Assembly: GCF_000265075.1 (NCBI RefSeq)
Contig: NZ_AJYA01000013.1
Coordinates: forward strand, 28,417-92,416
DNA: 64,000 bases
Direction: 5' to 3'
Source of the DNA: Nitritalea halalkaliphila LW7
Lineage (GTDB): Bacteria; Bacteroidota; Bacteroidia; Cytophagales; Cyclobacteriaceae
The stretch's first letter is position 1, and each line of letters opens with the position of its first letter. Made by a program: the position numbers and the translations under genes. The notes beneath the pieces are model-generated. The model was given only the letters and a program-made list of their open reading frames with translations, was not told where the DNA came from and made no database searches. This document shows, one piece after another, positions 50,967-61,734 of this stretch.

Positions 50967-51508
50967 AGCATACAGCAGGTTTCAGCCTCGCGGTCACGCG
51001 CAGGCTGCTGCCTTTTCTGCTCCTCACTCTGGTGGGGACGGCCTGTAGCTTACTCCGTCCGGCAGCCTCGGATAAGGACAGCTATGCCACTTGGGAAGAG
51101 GACTTAGGCCCTTTTCTTCCGCGCTTTGAGGGGCAGGCAGATGCCGTAGAAGAGGCATTAAGTAGCAGCAGTCCCTCTGTGATCGCCTTCGACCGAACGC
51201 TGGCAGAGGTGGCGGAGGCTTTGCGCGAGCAGCGCAGTAAGCAGCCTTACTATAATGCTTACACGGTGCTGGTTTTCAGTGGCATTAGCCGTGAGGGTGC
51301 TTTTACTACCCGGGAGGAAATCCAAGAAGATTTTCCCGAGATGGAGATTATCATGCAGTACCAAGACCCACGCTACCTGGTGAAAGTAGGCAAGTTTCTG
51401 CATCGTTTCGAGGCATTGGATACCTACTTTCAGCTGAAGGCGCAGTTTCCGATGACACGCATTATTTCCGATCGCTTCGTGCGGGAGGCTATAAACTACC
51501 TGAAATAG
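50945..51508 (+). CDS. Lipoprotein with a possible SPOR-like domain
   Basis: 187 residues. The signal ([16 protein letters not shown]) ends at a lipobox Cys about residue 34. The C-terminal part ([17 protein letters not shown] ... [21 protein letters not shown] ... [11 protein letters not shown]) has the beta-alpha-beta pattern of SPOR-like domains, which bind denuded peptidoglycan. The ATG lies within secA, so translation may be coupled. Weak match, no named family. Confidence 0.6.
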   Translation: MCSSRCLKHTAGFSLAVTRRLLPFLLLTLVGTACSLLRPAASDKDSYATWEEDLGPFLPRFEGQADAVEEALSSSSPSVIAFDRTLAEVAEALREQRSKQPYYNAYTVLVFSGISREGAFTTREEIQEDFPEMEIIMQYQDPRYLVKVGKFLHRFEALDTYFQLKAQFPMTRIISDRFVREAINYLK

Positions 51509-51517
51509 AAGAAATTA

Positions 51518-52709
51518 GTGAAGGAGAAGATTCAGGCCTTGGCGAAGGCCTATAAACAGGCATTTATCGCCGATAGAAGACATTTACATGCCCATCCCGA
51601 GCTCTCCTTTGAGGAGCACGAGACGGCAGCCTACGTGGAAGCGGCCTTAGCCAGCTATGGTATCAGGGCGGTGGAGCGCAAGGCGGAGACTGGGATTGTG
51701 GCCCTGATCGAGGGAAAAAATCCAGAAAAAAAAGACGATCGCCCTGCGCGGTGATATGGATGCCCTGCCCATCATCGAGGCGAACGAGGTGCCTTACCGC
51801 TCCACCCGTGAAGGTGATGCATGCCTGTGGACACGATGTGCATACGGCTTCTCTTTTGGGCGCAGCCGTATTCTGCAGGACTGCAAAGACGATTTCGAAG
51901 GAACCATCAAGTTACTTTTTCAACCGGGGGAGGAGAAAATCCCCGGGGGAGCCTCGCTTATGATCAAGGAGGGGGCGCTCCAAAATCCTGCGCCTCAGGC
52001 GATATTAGGACAACATGTGATGCCGCTGATTCCGGTGGGAAAGGTGGGCTTCCGCAAAGGGATGTACATGGCTTCCGCGGATGAGTTATACATTACGGTC
52101 AGGGGGAAAGGCGGGCATGGTGCTATGCCGGAGACGCTGGTGGACCCTGTGCTTATCGCGGCCCATCTAATCGTAGCGCTGCAGCAGGTGATCAGCAGAA
52201 ACTGCTCCCCGAAAGTGCCTGCGGTGCTCTCTTTTGGTCGAATCGAGGCCTTGGGCGCCACGAATGTGATCCCAAATGAGGTGAAAATTCAGGGTACTTT
52301 CCGCACCATGAACGAGGCCTGGCGAGCAGATGCTCATGAGAAAATGGTGAAAATCGCTACGGGTCTGGTAGAAGGCATGGGAGGAACTGTGGATTTTGAG
52401 GTGCGGAAGGGCTATCCGTTCTTACAAAATGCCGAAGCGCTTACCGAGCGTGCGATTCAAGCGGCAAAAGACTATTTGGGAGAAGAAAATGTTTTGCCGC
52501 TGGATTTATGGCTGGCGGCGGAGGATTTCTCCTATTACACACAGGAAATGGACGGCTGTTTTTACCGCTTAGGCACTCGAAATGAGGCCCGCGGCATCAC
52601 CAGTGGCGTTCACACGCCGACCTTCGACATCGACGAAGATGCGATGGAAATCGGCGCGGGGCTTTTAGCCTACCTGGCCATTCAGGAACTATCATCTACT
52701 TCATCTTAA
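51518..52709 (+). CDS. M20-family amidohydrolase (N-acyl-amino-acid type, three frame breaks)
   Basis: About 396 residues from a GTG start. Two extra bases (A run near 51727, C run near 51808) and one missing T near 51873 scramble the N-terminal third. The corrected chain reads RHLHAHPELSFEEHETA, ALRGDMDALPI, MHACGHDVHTASLLG (metal ligands) and FQPGEEKIPGGASLM. The later part is continuous (GGHGAMPETLVDP, LAAEDFSYYTQEM). Family members hydrolyse N-acetyl amino acids, hippurate or IAA-amino acids. 9 bases after the lipoprotein gene and 2 bases before the nuclease gene. Confidence 0.88.
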
Positions 52710-52711
52710 AC

Positions 52712-53488
52712 ATGAAAAATCTAAAATCGCTAAGCCTGACGCTCGTTTTCGTGGTCGGCTTATACGCTCAGGCGTCTGCTTGGGGGGCACTGGGACACTA
52801 TGTTATCGGCCAGCTGGCCGAGTGGCAGATGAAACCCGTGACGGTACAGCGCGTGGAGGCTATCCTGCAGCAGCAGTCTATTTCGGGCGTAGGCGTGTGG
52901 ATGGATAATATCCGTTCCGATGAGCGTTATGCGTATACTTATACCTGGCACTGGGTGACCACAGTGGATGGCACCTATGACCCTTCCCTACAAGAGGAAG
53001 CGGGCGATGCTTACGAAGCGTTCTTGCGCATAAAGGACATCCTAAAAAAGGGGGGGCTTAGCGCGGAAGAGGAACGTGATTACTTACGCATGTTGATTCA
53101 CATCACCGGAGATCTGCATCAGCCCTTTCATGTGGGCAAGCCGGGAGATCGCGGCGGAAATGATGTGAAGGTAAAATTCTTCAACAAAGACACGAATATC
53201 CATGCCGTGTGGGATTCTGACCTGATCGCCACCAAGCAGATGAGCTACTCTGAAATGGCGAAAGAGCTGTATAAGCGTGTGGATAGTGAAATGGTGCGCA
53301 AGTACACGGCGGGCACTCCTGCGGACTGGTTGAAGGAAAATGTAGCCCTACGGCCTTTTATGTATGACATCCCTGAGGATGGCCGCATCGGTTATCCTTA
53401 TATTTACAAGTACTACCACCATGTGGAGGAGCGTCTGATCGCTGCGGGTATCCGTTTGGCGCAGGCCTTAGAGGAAATCTACGGATAA
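52712..53488 (+). CDS. S1/P1-type nuclease
   Basis: 258 residues with a signal peptide ending QASAW; the Trp after the cleavage site (AWGALGHY) is the first zinc ligand, as in P1 nuclease. Further ligands lie in HITGDLHQPFHVG, GGNDVKV and IHAVWDSDL. A secreted zinc endonuclease for single-stranded DNA/RNA and 3'-nucleotides, probably nutritional. Starts 2 bases after the amidohydrolase gene. Confidence 0.92.
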   Translation: MKNLKSLSLTLVFVVGLYAQASAWGALGHYVIGQLAEWQMKPVTVQRVEAILQQQSISGVGVWMDNIRSDERYAYTYTWHWVTTVDGTYDPSLQEEAGDAYEAFLRIKDILKKGGLSAEEERDYLRMLIHITGDLHQPFHVGKPGDRGGNDVKVKFFNKDTNIHAVWDSDLIATKQMSYSEMAKELYKRVDSEMVRKYTAGTPADWLKENVALRPFMYDIPEDGRIGYPYIYKYYHHVEERLIAAGIRLAQALEEIYG

Positions 53489-53515
53489 GGTTTTTTTGTG
53501 CTCCGCACCACATTT

Positions 53516-53548
53516 AAAGCCCCATCTTCCTGTAAGGTGGGGCTTTTT
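53516..53548 (+). terminator. Terminator after the S1/P1 nuclease gene
   Basis: AAGCCCCA stem paired with TGGGGCTT, followed by five T. Confidence 0.85.
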
Positions 53549-53667
53549 CATCTTAAAAACCTGCTGCCTGATCTGGGCAGAAAAATCCTTTCGCAAAGGA
53601 TAATTTTAGTAATTTTACGCGCTTTACTTTGTCTTGGCGTTCCTGCGCCAGACTTCTCTCGCATCCC

Positions 53668-55759
53668 TTGAGCCGTTTCTTTGAGCAACATATCGAATAC
53701 CTGAAGGGGGTTGGCCCCCAGCGTGCCGCCCTGCTGGAAAAGGAGCTCCAAATTCGGACCTTCGGAGATCTGCTGCAGCATTATCCTTTTCGTTATGAGG
53801 ACCGCACCCAGTTTTATAAGGTGGCGGACCTGCAGGAGGGGATGGAGACCGTGCAGTTGATTTTACGCCTGCGCCCTGCCCAAACCGTGGGGGAAGCGCG
53901 TAAAAAACGCCTCGTCGTGCAGGCTTACGATGAAACGGGGATCCTGGAGCTGACTTGGTTTAAGGGCCTGCAGTGGGTGCTCAAGCACCTGCAGGTGGAG
54001 GTCCCTTACGTGGTGGTGGGCAAGCCCGCGCGGTATGGTCGGCAGTTTAGCATCGCGCATCCGGAGCTGGAGCTGCTCTCCGAGGCACGGCAGCGAGGCA
54101 ATGCCTTTACGCCTGTTTATGCCACCACTGAGAAGTTGCGCGCCCGTAATTTAGATCCACGCGGAATCGGCAAGCTCCTCCAACAGGTGCTGCCGCTGGC
54201 GATACCGCATCTGCGTGAAACACTGCCCGATGCTCTCCTGCAGGAACATCGTCTGATGCCGAAGGCGGAGGCGATGCGTCAAATTCACCTGCCAGAAGAT
54301 CAGGACAGCCTGCAGCGCGCCCGCTTCCGTCTCAAGTTCGAGGAGTTTTTTTTCGTGCAGATGCGGCTGCTGCTGCTCAAGCTCACGAACCGCGAGCGCT
54401 CCCCTGGCTTACGTCTGGGCAGCACCCACCTGGTGAGCACCTTTTATGCAGAGAAAATCCCTTTTGACCTGACCGGAGCCCAGAAGCGCGTGATTCGTGA
54501 GGCCTTCGAGGACATGCGCTCGGGCCAGCAGATGAACCGACTCATACAGGGAGATGTGGGCTCCGGGAAAACCATGGTGGCCTTTATCTGTGCCTTATCG
54601 CCATCGGCTCGGGGGCGCAGGTCTGCCTGATGGCGCCTACCGAAATCCTAGCTCAGCAGCACTATGAAGGCCTAAAGGGCTTCGCAGAAAGCATGGGGCT
54701 GGAGCTGGCCTTGCTGACGGGAAGCACCCGAAAGCCCCAGCGGCGCGTCATCCACGCGGCACTGCTGGACGGCAGCCTGAAGTTGCTGATCGGCACACAC
54801 GCGCTGCTAGAAGATGTGGTGCGCTTCCAAAACCTGGGCTTGGCGATCGTCGATGAGCAGCATCGCTTTGGCGTAGCCCAAAGAGCAAAACTCTGGGCCA
54901 AAAACGAGCGCGCTTTCCCCATGTGCTCGTCATGACGGCCACCCCCATCCCGCGGACGCTGGCCATGACCCTGTATGGTGACCTGGATGTCTCCCTGATC
55001 GACGAGCTTCCTGCCGGACGTAAGCCGATTCAGACGGTGCACCGCTACGAAAAGGATCGCCTGACGATCTTTACTTTTATCCGCAAGCAGATTCAAGAGG
55101 GGCGGCAGGTGTATATCGTCTATCCGCTGATCGAGGAGTCGGAAACACTGGAGCTAAATAACCTGATGGAGGGTTTTGAGAGCATCTGCCGGGCCTTTCC
55201 GGAGTATCCGGTGAGCATCGTGCATGGCAATCAAAAGCCCGCCGATAAGGAGTTCGAGATGCAGCGCTTCGTGAAGGGTGAGACCAAGATCATGGTGGCC
55301 ACCACGGTGATCGAGGTGGGGGTAAATGTGCCGAATGCCTCGGTTATGGTCATCGAAAATGCGGAGCGCTTCGGCCTGTCTCAGTTGCATCAGTTGCGCG
55401 GAAGAGTGGGGCGGGGCGCTGCCCAAAGCTATTGTATTTTGATCACGAAGTATGCCCTTTCGAAGGACAGCAAAGTCCGAATCGAAACCATGGTGCGGAC
55501 CAATGATGGCTTCGAAATCGCGGAGGTGGACCTGAAGCTGCGTGGTCCGGGCGATCTGATGGGAACCCAGCAAAGCGGCGTGGCGGACCTCATCATCGCG
55601 GACCTGGCGCGGGATGGAGCCATTCTTCAGCTGGCGCGGCAGGCTGCCGAAAGGATCTTGCAGGAGGATCCCAGCCTCGCGTTCCCCGAAAATGCCCGCA
55701 TCCTCACCCAAATCCGTGCGCAGGGCAAGCATCAACTCAACTGGAGCCGCATTTCCTGA
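53668..55759 (+). CDS. recG: ATP-dependent DNA helicase RecG (two frame breaks)
   Basis: About 697 residues after restoring a C near 54594 and a C near 54921. The wedge domain opens EYLKGVGPQRAALL; helicase motifs are IQGDVGSGKTMVAF (I), MAPTEILAQQH (Ia), IVDEQHRFGVAQR (II), MTATPIPRTLAM (III), VYPLIEES and HQLRGRVGRGA (VI). It remodels stalled forks and branched DNA. The start is uncertain: no ATG precedes the wedge domain, and TTG at 53668 (LSRFFEQHIE) is the best placed. An inverted repeat ATCCTTT/AAAGGAT lies at 53585-53601. Confidence 0.92.
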
Positions 55760-55913
55760 TAAGCGTTTATAAGCGTTTAGTTTCCGTTCGTTTACTATTT
55801 TTTTCGCAGCGCAGGATGGGGTAGCCCTAAAATTGGATTTAAGCCCTCGATTTCGTACATTTCCTATTAACGAATTTCCGCTTGATCCGTAGCGATTCGC
55901 TTTTGCATGGATT

Positions 55914-55933
55914 TTTGGCGCGGGAGCGCCAAA
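55914..55933. repeat. Dispersed TTTGSSC hairpin, copy 17
   Basis: TTTGGCGC, 4-base loop, GCGCCAAA, in the 242-bp gap between recG and the hydroxylase gene, which otherwise shows nothing. Confidence 0.7.
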
Positions 55934-56001
55934 TGGGTATGCAAAGGGTCTTTTCAGGGATCAAGAGGAGAAAAATTCCTACTTTAACCACGTTTTTCAC
56001 C

Positions 56002-56898
56002 ATGAGTAAAGAAACTTACACCGTGGAGCAAATCCTCTCCATGGACCTTCCCAACATCATTTTGTATGCGGCGCCGGTCATGTTCGTGCTGGTGGCCGCC
56101 GAGTGGATACTTTCCGCCCGCCAAAACCGCCACTACTACGATGGCAAGGATACGCTGGCCGCCACCTTTATCGGGCTGGTGAACGTGGGCATGAGTGCTG
56201 CGATTAAGGTGCTGACCTTTGGGATTATTTTGTTCTTCTATAATTTGGTGCCCTGGACGATTCCGCATACCTGGTGGGCCTATGTGCTCTGCTTCGTGTG
56301 GATCGATTTTTGGCGCTATTGGGCGCATCGCGTCGCGCATGAAAATCGCTTCTGGTGGGCCACGCATGTGACGCATCATAATTCCCAGAAGTATAACTGG
56401 TCGGTGAGTTTCCGCCTTTCCTGGACGCAGCACATCAAAATCGTCTTTTTTATCCCGGTGGTGCTGGCGGGTTTCGACCCGATCGTGTTCTTTATTTGCC
56501 ATCAGATCGCGGTCTTGTACCAGTTTTGGATCCATACGGAGTACATCGGCAAGCTACCCGCGCCGATCGAGTATATCTTCACGACGCCCTCCCATCATCG
56601 CGTGCATCATGCCACGAATGCGCATTACTTGGATAAAAACTATGGCTCCACGTTTATTATTTGGGACCGCATGTTCGGAACCTTTCAGCCTGAAGAGGAG
56701 CGCCCGAGTTATGGGCTTACCGAGCAGGTGGACAGCTATAACCCGCTGACGCTTAATTTTCACGAGTGGCAGGCGATCGTGCAGGATGTCCGCGCCAGTG
56801 GCTCCCTAAAAGAGGCTTACGCCATGGTGATGAGCCGCCCGAGTGAGCTGAAGGCTGTAAAGGCCAAGTTCGAGGAGGAAAAACGAGTACGCGTGTAG
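56002..56898 (+). CDS. Sterol desaturase/fatty acid hydroxylase family protein
   Basis: 298 residues from ATG 56002 (MSKETYTVEQILSMD), with about five membrane segments. The di-iron histidine motifs are WAHRVAHE (HxxxH), HVTHHNSQKYN (HxxHH) and PSHHRVHHATN (HxxHH). These enzymes hydroxylate or desaturate membrane lipids; in Bacteroidota they may act on sphingolipid, ornithine lipid or carotenoid substrates. The substrate cannot be assigned. Confidence 0.88.
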   Translation: MSKETYTVEQILSMDLPNIILYAAPVMFVLVAAEWILSARQNRHYYDGKDTLAATFIGLVNVGMSAAIKVLTFGIILFFYNLVPWTIPHTWWAYVLCFVWIDFWRYWAHRVAHENRFWWATHVTHHNSQKYNWSVSFRLSWTQHIKIVFFIPVVLAGFDPIVFFICHQIAVLYQFWIHTEYIGKLPAPIEYIFTTPSHHRVHHATNAHYLDKNYGSTFIIWDRMFGTFQPEEERPSYGLTEQVDSYNPLTLNFHEWQAIVQDVRASGSLKEAYAMVMSRPSELKAVKAKFEEEKRVRV

Positions 56899-56990
56899 GA
56901 TCTTTCCGTGTTTTTTTATGGAAGGAGGAACCTGAAGGGAGCTTTTCGGTTTAGGGGGTAGTAAACTTCTCAACAGACCCCCCTTCGGCT

Positions 56991-59258
56991 ATGCGTTTGG
57001 CATCTTACCTAAGTGTTGTTTTTCTTTTTATCGGTTTTGCGCTGGAAGCGCAAACGGTCCTACAGCTCCGCGATCAGGCCAGTGGTGCTCCCATCCCGCT
57101 CGCACTGGTGCGGCTGGGTGAGGTGCGGCTGGTAACCGATGAGCAGGGGCAGGTGGAAGTGCCGGAGGCGGTGGCCGTGGCTGGACAGGAAGGGCAAGTG
57201 CAGCACCTGAGTTTTGCGCCTTTTCGCTTTCGTCTGGCTGCCGAGCAGCTGGGGACACAGGTGGAACTGGCGCTGGCGCCGCTGAGTCAGTCTTTGGAGC
57301 AGGTGACCGTGCAAGGCTTTGATTCTCCGCGAGAGCTTCGAGAGCAGGCCGGGGCGATTTCCCGCATCAGTGAAGCCGAGTGGAAGCGTTTCGATGAGAC
57401 CTCGCTGCGGGCTCCATTTAATACGCAGCCCGGCATTCGGGTGGAGGAGCGTGCGCCCGGCTCCCTGCGCGTTTCCATTCGAGGCAGTGCGCTGCGCTCC
57501 CCTTTCGGTGTGCGGAATACCAAAATCTACTGGAATGACATTCCCCTCACAGCGCCGGATGGCACCACCGATTTAAACCTTTTGGACATCGCGAATGTGG
57601 CGGATACGGAAGTCATCCGCGGGCCAGCGGGCAGCATCTATGGAGCCGGAAATGGGGGTGTGATCAATTTTCGGCCGCGGGGTGAGGTGCAGGAAGACCT
57701 CATCGAGGCCGCCTACCAGGTGGGGAGTTTTGGGATGCAGCGCTACCGCCTCGGAGTAGAGCAAAAAATCGGTGAAACCTCTCTGCGCGCTTCGTATGTG
57801 CGGCAAAGCGCGGATGGGTATCGGGAGCATTCGGCTTTAGACCGACAGGTGCTGCAGCTGCAAGCGATCCTGCCCAAGCAGCAGACGGGCCAACTTTCCC
57901 TGCATCTTTTGTATTCTGATCTCGATTATCAGATTCCTGGAGCCTTAAATGCGGAGCAGGTGGCGGCGAATCGACGGCAGGCTCGGCCAGGCTCGGTGGA
58001 ACAAAACAGTAGCATTCAGCAGCAAAGCCTCTTTGCGTCAGCGGTTCATGAGGTGCGCTGGGGCGCGGATGAGGGCTGGGCGAACACGACCTCTTTTTAT
58101 GTGGGCACCAAGGAATTTGAAAACCCTTTTATTCTGGATTACAAGCGTGAAACGGCCTTTTTTTATGGGGGGCGCAGCACTTTTTCTTTGGACACCGAGT
58201 GGCTGGGGCGCCCGCTACGTCTGGTGGCAGGAGGGGAGTACCAGTACGGCTTGACCGCTGCTCTGAATTTTGGTAATGTAAACGGGGTGGCCGACACCGT
58301 GCGTTTTGCGGATGACTTGCGCACGGTGCAGGGCTTCCTGTTTCAGCAGGCAGAATGGCAGTTGGATGAGCGCTTTTTATTGACCTTTGGCGCGAGCCAA
58401 AACTTCACTACTTTCGGTATCGACCGCTCGATCGATGCGGCGGGAGGCCCTACCGGAGCGCTGGAGCGGCGCTTTAATCCCGTCTTGGTGCCGCGGGTGG
58501 CGCTGGCCTATACCGGTCCACGGGCGCGCATGTGGCATGCCAGTGTGAGTTCCGGCTTCAGTCCGCCCACCATCGCGGAGGTACGCACGAATGAGGGCAG
58601 TATCAATGAAGAGCTGGAGGCAGAGCGGGGCATCAATTATGAGCTCGGGCATCGGGGAACCTATGCGGGCATCGAAATCGACGCCACGGCCTTCCTGTTT
58701 TTTCTTTCCGAGACCATCACCACCTTTACGAATGAGCAGGGTGTGGTCCTTTTCCGAAATGCGGGGGCGACACGGCAGCGGGGGATCGAGATTTCTGCGC
58801 GCAAGGCCCTCTACAGTTCCAGTAGCACCTGGCTTTCGCAGCTGAGCACCGGGCTGGCGTACACGGGGCATTTCTTTAATTTTGCGGATTTCGAGAGCGG
58901 GGGAAATGATTTTTCCGGCAATCAGCTCACCGGAGTGGCGCCGCATACGCTGGTGGCGACGCTGGATGTACGTTCGCGCCCGGGCTTTTACCTGAACTTC
59001 ACCCACCAGTATGTGGATGCGCTGCCCCTGAACGATGCGAATACGGTGTTTCAAGACTCCTTTCACCTCATGACGTTCCGTCTGGGCTGGCAGCGACTGC
59101 TCCGCTCCGGGATGGTGCTGGAGGTTTTTGGTGGCATGGATAATGTGTTGGACGCCGAGTTCAGCTTGGGGAATGATTTAAATGCCTTTGGTGGTCGATT
59201 TTTTCAGCCCGCGCCAGGGCGCAATGTATTTGCGGGTTTGAAATTAGGCCTGCGTTAG
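56991..59258 (+). CDS. TonB-dependent outer-membrane receptor
   Basis: 755 residues. Signal peptide SYLSVVFLFIGFALEAQ, a short carboxypeptidase-regulatory-like domain (about 22-100), the plug (about 115-230; RVSIRGSALRSPFGVRNTKIYW, EVIRGPAGSIYGAGNGG) and a 22-strand-type barrel. No SusD gene accompanies it, so a metal, siderophore or cofactor ligand is more likely than a glycan. It meets the convergent dehydrogenase gene with a 4-base overlap. Confidence 0.92.
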   Translation: MRLASYLSVVFLFIGFALEAQTVLQLRDQASGAPIPLALVRLGEVRLVTDEQGQVEVPEAVAVAGQEGQVQHLSFAPFRFRLAAEQLGTQVELALAPLSQSLEQVTVQGFDSPRELREQAGAISRISEAEWKRFDETSLRAPFNTQPGIRVEERAPGSLRVSIRGSALRSPFGVRNTKIYWNDIPLTAPDGTTDLNLLDIANVADTEVIRGPAGSIYGAGNGGVINFRPRGEVQEDLIEAAYQVGSFGMQRYRLGVEQKIGETSLRASYVRQSADGYREHSALDRQVLQLQAILPKQQTGQLSLHLLYSDLDYQIPGALNAEQVAANRRQARPGSVEQNSSIQQQSLFASAVHEVRWGADEGWANTTSFYVGTKEFENPFILDYKRETAFFYGGRSTFSLDTEWLGRPLRLVAGGEYQYGLTAALNFGNVNGVADTVRFADDLRTVQGFLFQQAEWQLDERFLLTFGASQNFTTFGIDRSIDAAGGPTGALERRFNPVLVPRVALAYTGPRARMWHASVSSGFSPPTIAEVRTNEGSINEELEAERGINYELGHRGTYAGIEIDATAFLFFLSETITTFTNEQGVVLFRNAGATRQRGIEISARKALYSSSSTWLSQLSTGLAYTGHFFNFADFESGGNDFSGNQLTGVAPHTLVATLDVRSRPGFYLNFTHQYVDALPLNDANTVFQDSFHLMTFRLGWQRLLRSGMVLEVFGGMDNVLDAEFSLGNDLNAFGGRFFQPAPGRNVFAGLKLGLR
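57036..57054. repeat. Dispersed TTTGSSC hairpin, copy 18
   Basis: TTTGCGC, 5-base loop, GCGCAAA; encodes the signal-peptide cleavage region of the receptor. Confidence 0.65.
58386..58401. repeat. Dispersed TTTGSSC hairpin, copy 19
   Basis: TTTGGC, 4-base loop, GCCAAA, inside the receptor gene. Confidence 0.5.
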
Positions 59259-60558
59259 GCTTTTCGTGCAAATCGATCGGGCTGGAAGGCCTCCAGTGGC
59301 ATGGAGGGCGTTTTTCCGGTGATTTTTTCCGCAAGCAGCAGGCCTGTGGCTGGCGCCATGCTGACCCCCATCATGCCATGTCCTGTGCCGACGAAGGCAT
59401 TTGTGCTCCCGGGGATGGCGCCGATGTAGGGGATGCCGTCGGGGGAGCAGGGGCGGTGTCCGGTCCAGATGGCCCTGTTTTCGGGAAATGTCAAAGGAAA
59501 TTCGGGGTAGAAGTTTTTGGCGGCTTCGTAGATGCCTTGGATGCGGCTGTGGTGGATGCGGCTGTCGGTGGTGGCCTGAATTTCGAGGGTTCCGCCGAAG
59601 CGTACTTTTTGCCCGTAAGGGCTGACGGCCACCTTCGCTTCACAGAGGATGGCCGCTTGGCGGATGCTGCGGAGGGGTTTGCGTGGAGGAAGCTGTAGCC
59701 TTTTCCACCCAGCAGCGGCAGTTTTAGGCCGAGCTGTCGGGTGAGGCTGCTCGTCCAGGCGCCGCTACAGAGGACTAGGGCGCTGCAGTCCCAGCTGTCC
59801 CCTTGGCTGTGGACACGCTGGACCTGCCCGGCTGCATTTCGTTCGATTTTATGGATTTCGGTGCCGGTATGGATGGGGATGCCACAGGTGCGCAAATGTT
59901 TTTTCAGGTACTCCATCAGGGCGGCGGGGTCCAGGTGGGCATCTCCGGGGAAGAGGAGGCCTCCACGGGCTTTTACGGGGGTGTTCGGTTCGAGGCGGGC
60001 GATGTCTGTAGGGCTCAGGGCATGTGCCTCTATGCCGTTTTGGCGTGCGAGCACACCGAAGGCAAGCTCTTCCTGTTCCATGGCGGCAGTTTGGTAGAGC
60101 ATGAGCAGGCCTTTTTGCTGGAGGGTGAAGGCCGCGGTTTCGGCGGCATGTGTTGCAAAAAAGTTTTGGTATAGCTGCATGCTGAGCAGGGAGATGTTTT
60201 TTAGGTGCGGGATGGCACGCTGCACCTGTTCGGCGGTAGCGGCACGGCGGAAGCGGAGGGCCCAGTCGAAGAGCTGCCAGTTTAAGCTGGGGTGGATGTA
60301 AAAGGGGCTTTTGGGGGAGAACATCCAGCGGATGCCTTTTTCGATCATGCCGGGGGCGGCCAGTGGAACGATGTGGCTGGGGACGACCATGCCTGCATTT
60401 CCGGTGGAGGTGCTTTCCGGGCTGCTGTTGCGGTCCAGGAGGATGACTTCGCGGCCCATTCGGTGCAAGTAATAGGCGGTGAAGAGGCCGATGATGCCGC
60501 TGCCGACGAGGAGGATGGGGGCTTGGGCCTTGGGGCTGTTAGCGAACTTGGAAGCCAT
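59255..60558 (-). CDS. D-amino-acid dehydrogenase / D-hydroxyproline oxidase (one frame break)
   Basis: About 434 residues. FAD-binding N-terminus ILLVGSGIIGLFTAYYLHRMG and EVILLDRNSSPESTS; the DadA-like C-terminus includes RFGGTLEI, WTGHRPCSPDGIPYIG and GTGHGMMGVSMAPATG. A missing A near 59684 separates FLHA from KPLRSIRQ. Its ATG overlaps the end of the epimerase gene by 20 bases, so it probably oxidises the D-hydroxyproline made by that enzyme. A general D-amino-acid role is possible. Confidence 0.88.
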
Positions 60559-61537
60559 GTGCGTAGGGGTCTTGATCGTCGATGAAGAGGGTGTTATAGC
60601 CGTGGATGCGTGCCCAGCCGCTGATGCTGGGGATGATGGCGGGGAGGTCTCCAACTTGGCTGAGACCTTCGATTTTTCCGGTAAAGGTGGAGCCGATGAT
60701 GCTTTCGTGGACGAAGTTTTGGCCGGGGGCCAAGCGTCCCTGTGCATGCCACTGCGCCATGCGTGCGGAGGTTCCAGTGCCGCAGGGGGAGCGGTCGAGG
60801 GCTTTTTCGCCGTAGAAGACCGCATTTCGGGCGCTGCTGCCGGGCTGTGTGGGTGTTCCGGTCCACATGACATGGGAGAGTCCGCGGAGTGTCGGGGTTT
60901 CGGGGTGGACGGGAGTTAGGGTTTCGCGCAGGATGCGGCGTAGGCTGCGGGCCATGGAGGTGAGTTGTTCGGCAGAGAAGTGCTCCATGCCGGGGAAGTT
61001 GTCCTGTGGGTCGATGATGGCATAAAAGTTTCCACCGTAGGCGATGTCGGCATATAGGGTGCCGAGGTCGGGATGTTGGAGGGCCACTTTCTCTTGGTAG
61101 AGGAAGCTGGGGACATTGGTGATGGTGACCGAGGAGATGCGCTTGTCTTCTTGGGTGGAGCGTGCCAGGACCAGTCCAGCGGGTGTTTCGAGGCGGAGGA
61201 CTCCGGGGGTTTTGGCCTGTAGGATTCCTTCTTGGAGTGCGATGGTGACGGTTCCGATGGTACCATGTCCGCACATGGGCAGGCAGCCGGAGGTTTCGAT
61301 GAAGAGCACGGCGGCATCATTTTCGGGTGCTGCGGGTGGGAAGAGCATGGCGCCGGACATCATGTCATGGCCTCGGGGTTCGAACATGAGTCCGGTTCGG
61401 ATCCAGTCGAGGTACTCCATAAAGTATGCGCGTTTTTCGCTGATGCTGGTTCCGGGGAGGAAGGGCACTCCTCCTGTGACGAGACGTACGGGGTTTCCGC
61501 AGGTGTGTGCGTCGATGCAGGCGAAGGTTTTTTTCAT
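60539..61537 (-). CDS. 4-hydroxyproline 2-epimerase (proline racemase family)
   Basis: 332 residues, MKKTFACIDAHTCGNPVRLV at the start. Both catalytic Cys are present, in LPMCGHGTIG (about residue 88) and RSPCGTGTSARMA (about 250); this fits racemase/epimerase members and not the trans-3-hydroxyproline dehydratases, where the first is Thr. Converts trans-4-hydroxy-L-proline to cis-4-hydroxy-D-proline. Its first 50 codons are duplicated as a fragment at 62925-63094. Confidence 0.9.
   Translation of the reverse strand: MKKTFACIDAHTCGNPVRLVTGGVPFLPGTSISEKRAYFMEYLDWIRTGLMFEPRGHDMMSGAMLFPPAAPENDAAVLFIETSGCLPMCGHGTIGTVTIALQEGILQAKTPGVLRLETPAGLVLARSTQEDKRISSVTITNVPSFLYQEKVALQHPDLGTLYADIAYGGNFYAIIDPQDNFPGMEHFSAEQLTSMARSLRRILRETLTPVHPETPTLRGLSHVMWTGTPTQPGSSARNAVFYGEKALDRSPCGTGTSARMAQWHAQGRLAPGQNFVHESIIGSTFTGKIEGLSQVGDLPAIIPSISGWARIHGYNTLFIDDQDPYAHGFQVR
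60719..60733. repeat. Dispersed TTTGSSC hairpin, copy 20
   Basis: TTGGCC, 3-base loop, GGCCAA, inside the epimerase gene. Confidence 0.5.
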
Positions 61538-61734
61538 GGGTTTACAGGGGGGGATTTTTTTGGAAGGTAGGATTTATTCGGTAAAGGGGCAAGGGGATTT
61601 TTAGGGGGGGATTTGATTGCAGAGGGGAATAGGCTTAGGGATAGCAGCGTAAATCTTTCCCCTTTAGACGTATTAAAGGCAGGGGAAAAGATTGCAGCAT
61701 ATAGCCCGCCCGTAAGGGAAGCCCCAGGAGTGGT

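Noticed and set aside
55154..55735. 193-residue minus-strand ORF opposite recG
   Set aside because: Mirror frame of the conserved helicase domain; no motif of its own.
58377..59066. 229-residue minus-strand ORF opposite the TonB receptor
   Set aside because: Compositional shadow in a GC-rich gene.
60594..61274. 226-residue minus-strand ORF in the epimerase gene
   Set aside because: Alternative frame, His/Pro/Arg-rich, inside a gene with both catalytic Cys in the main frame.
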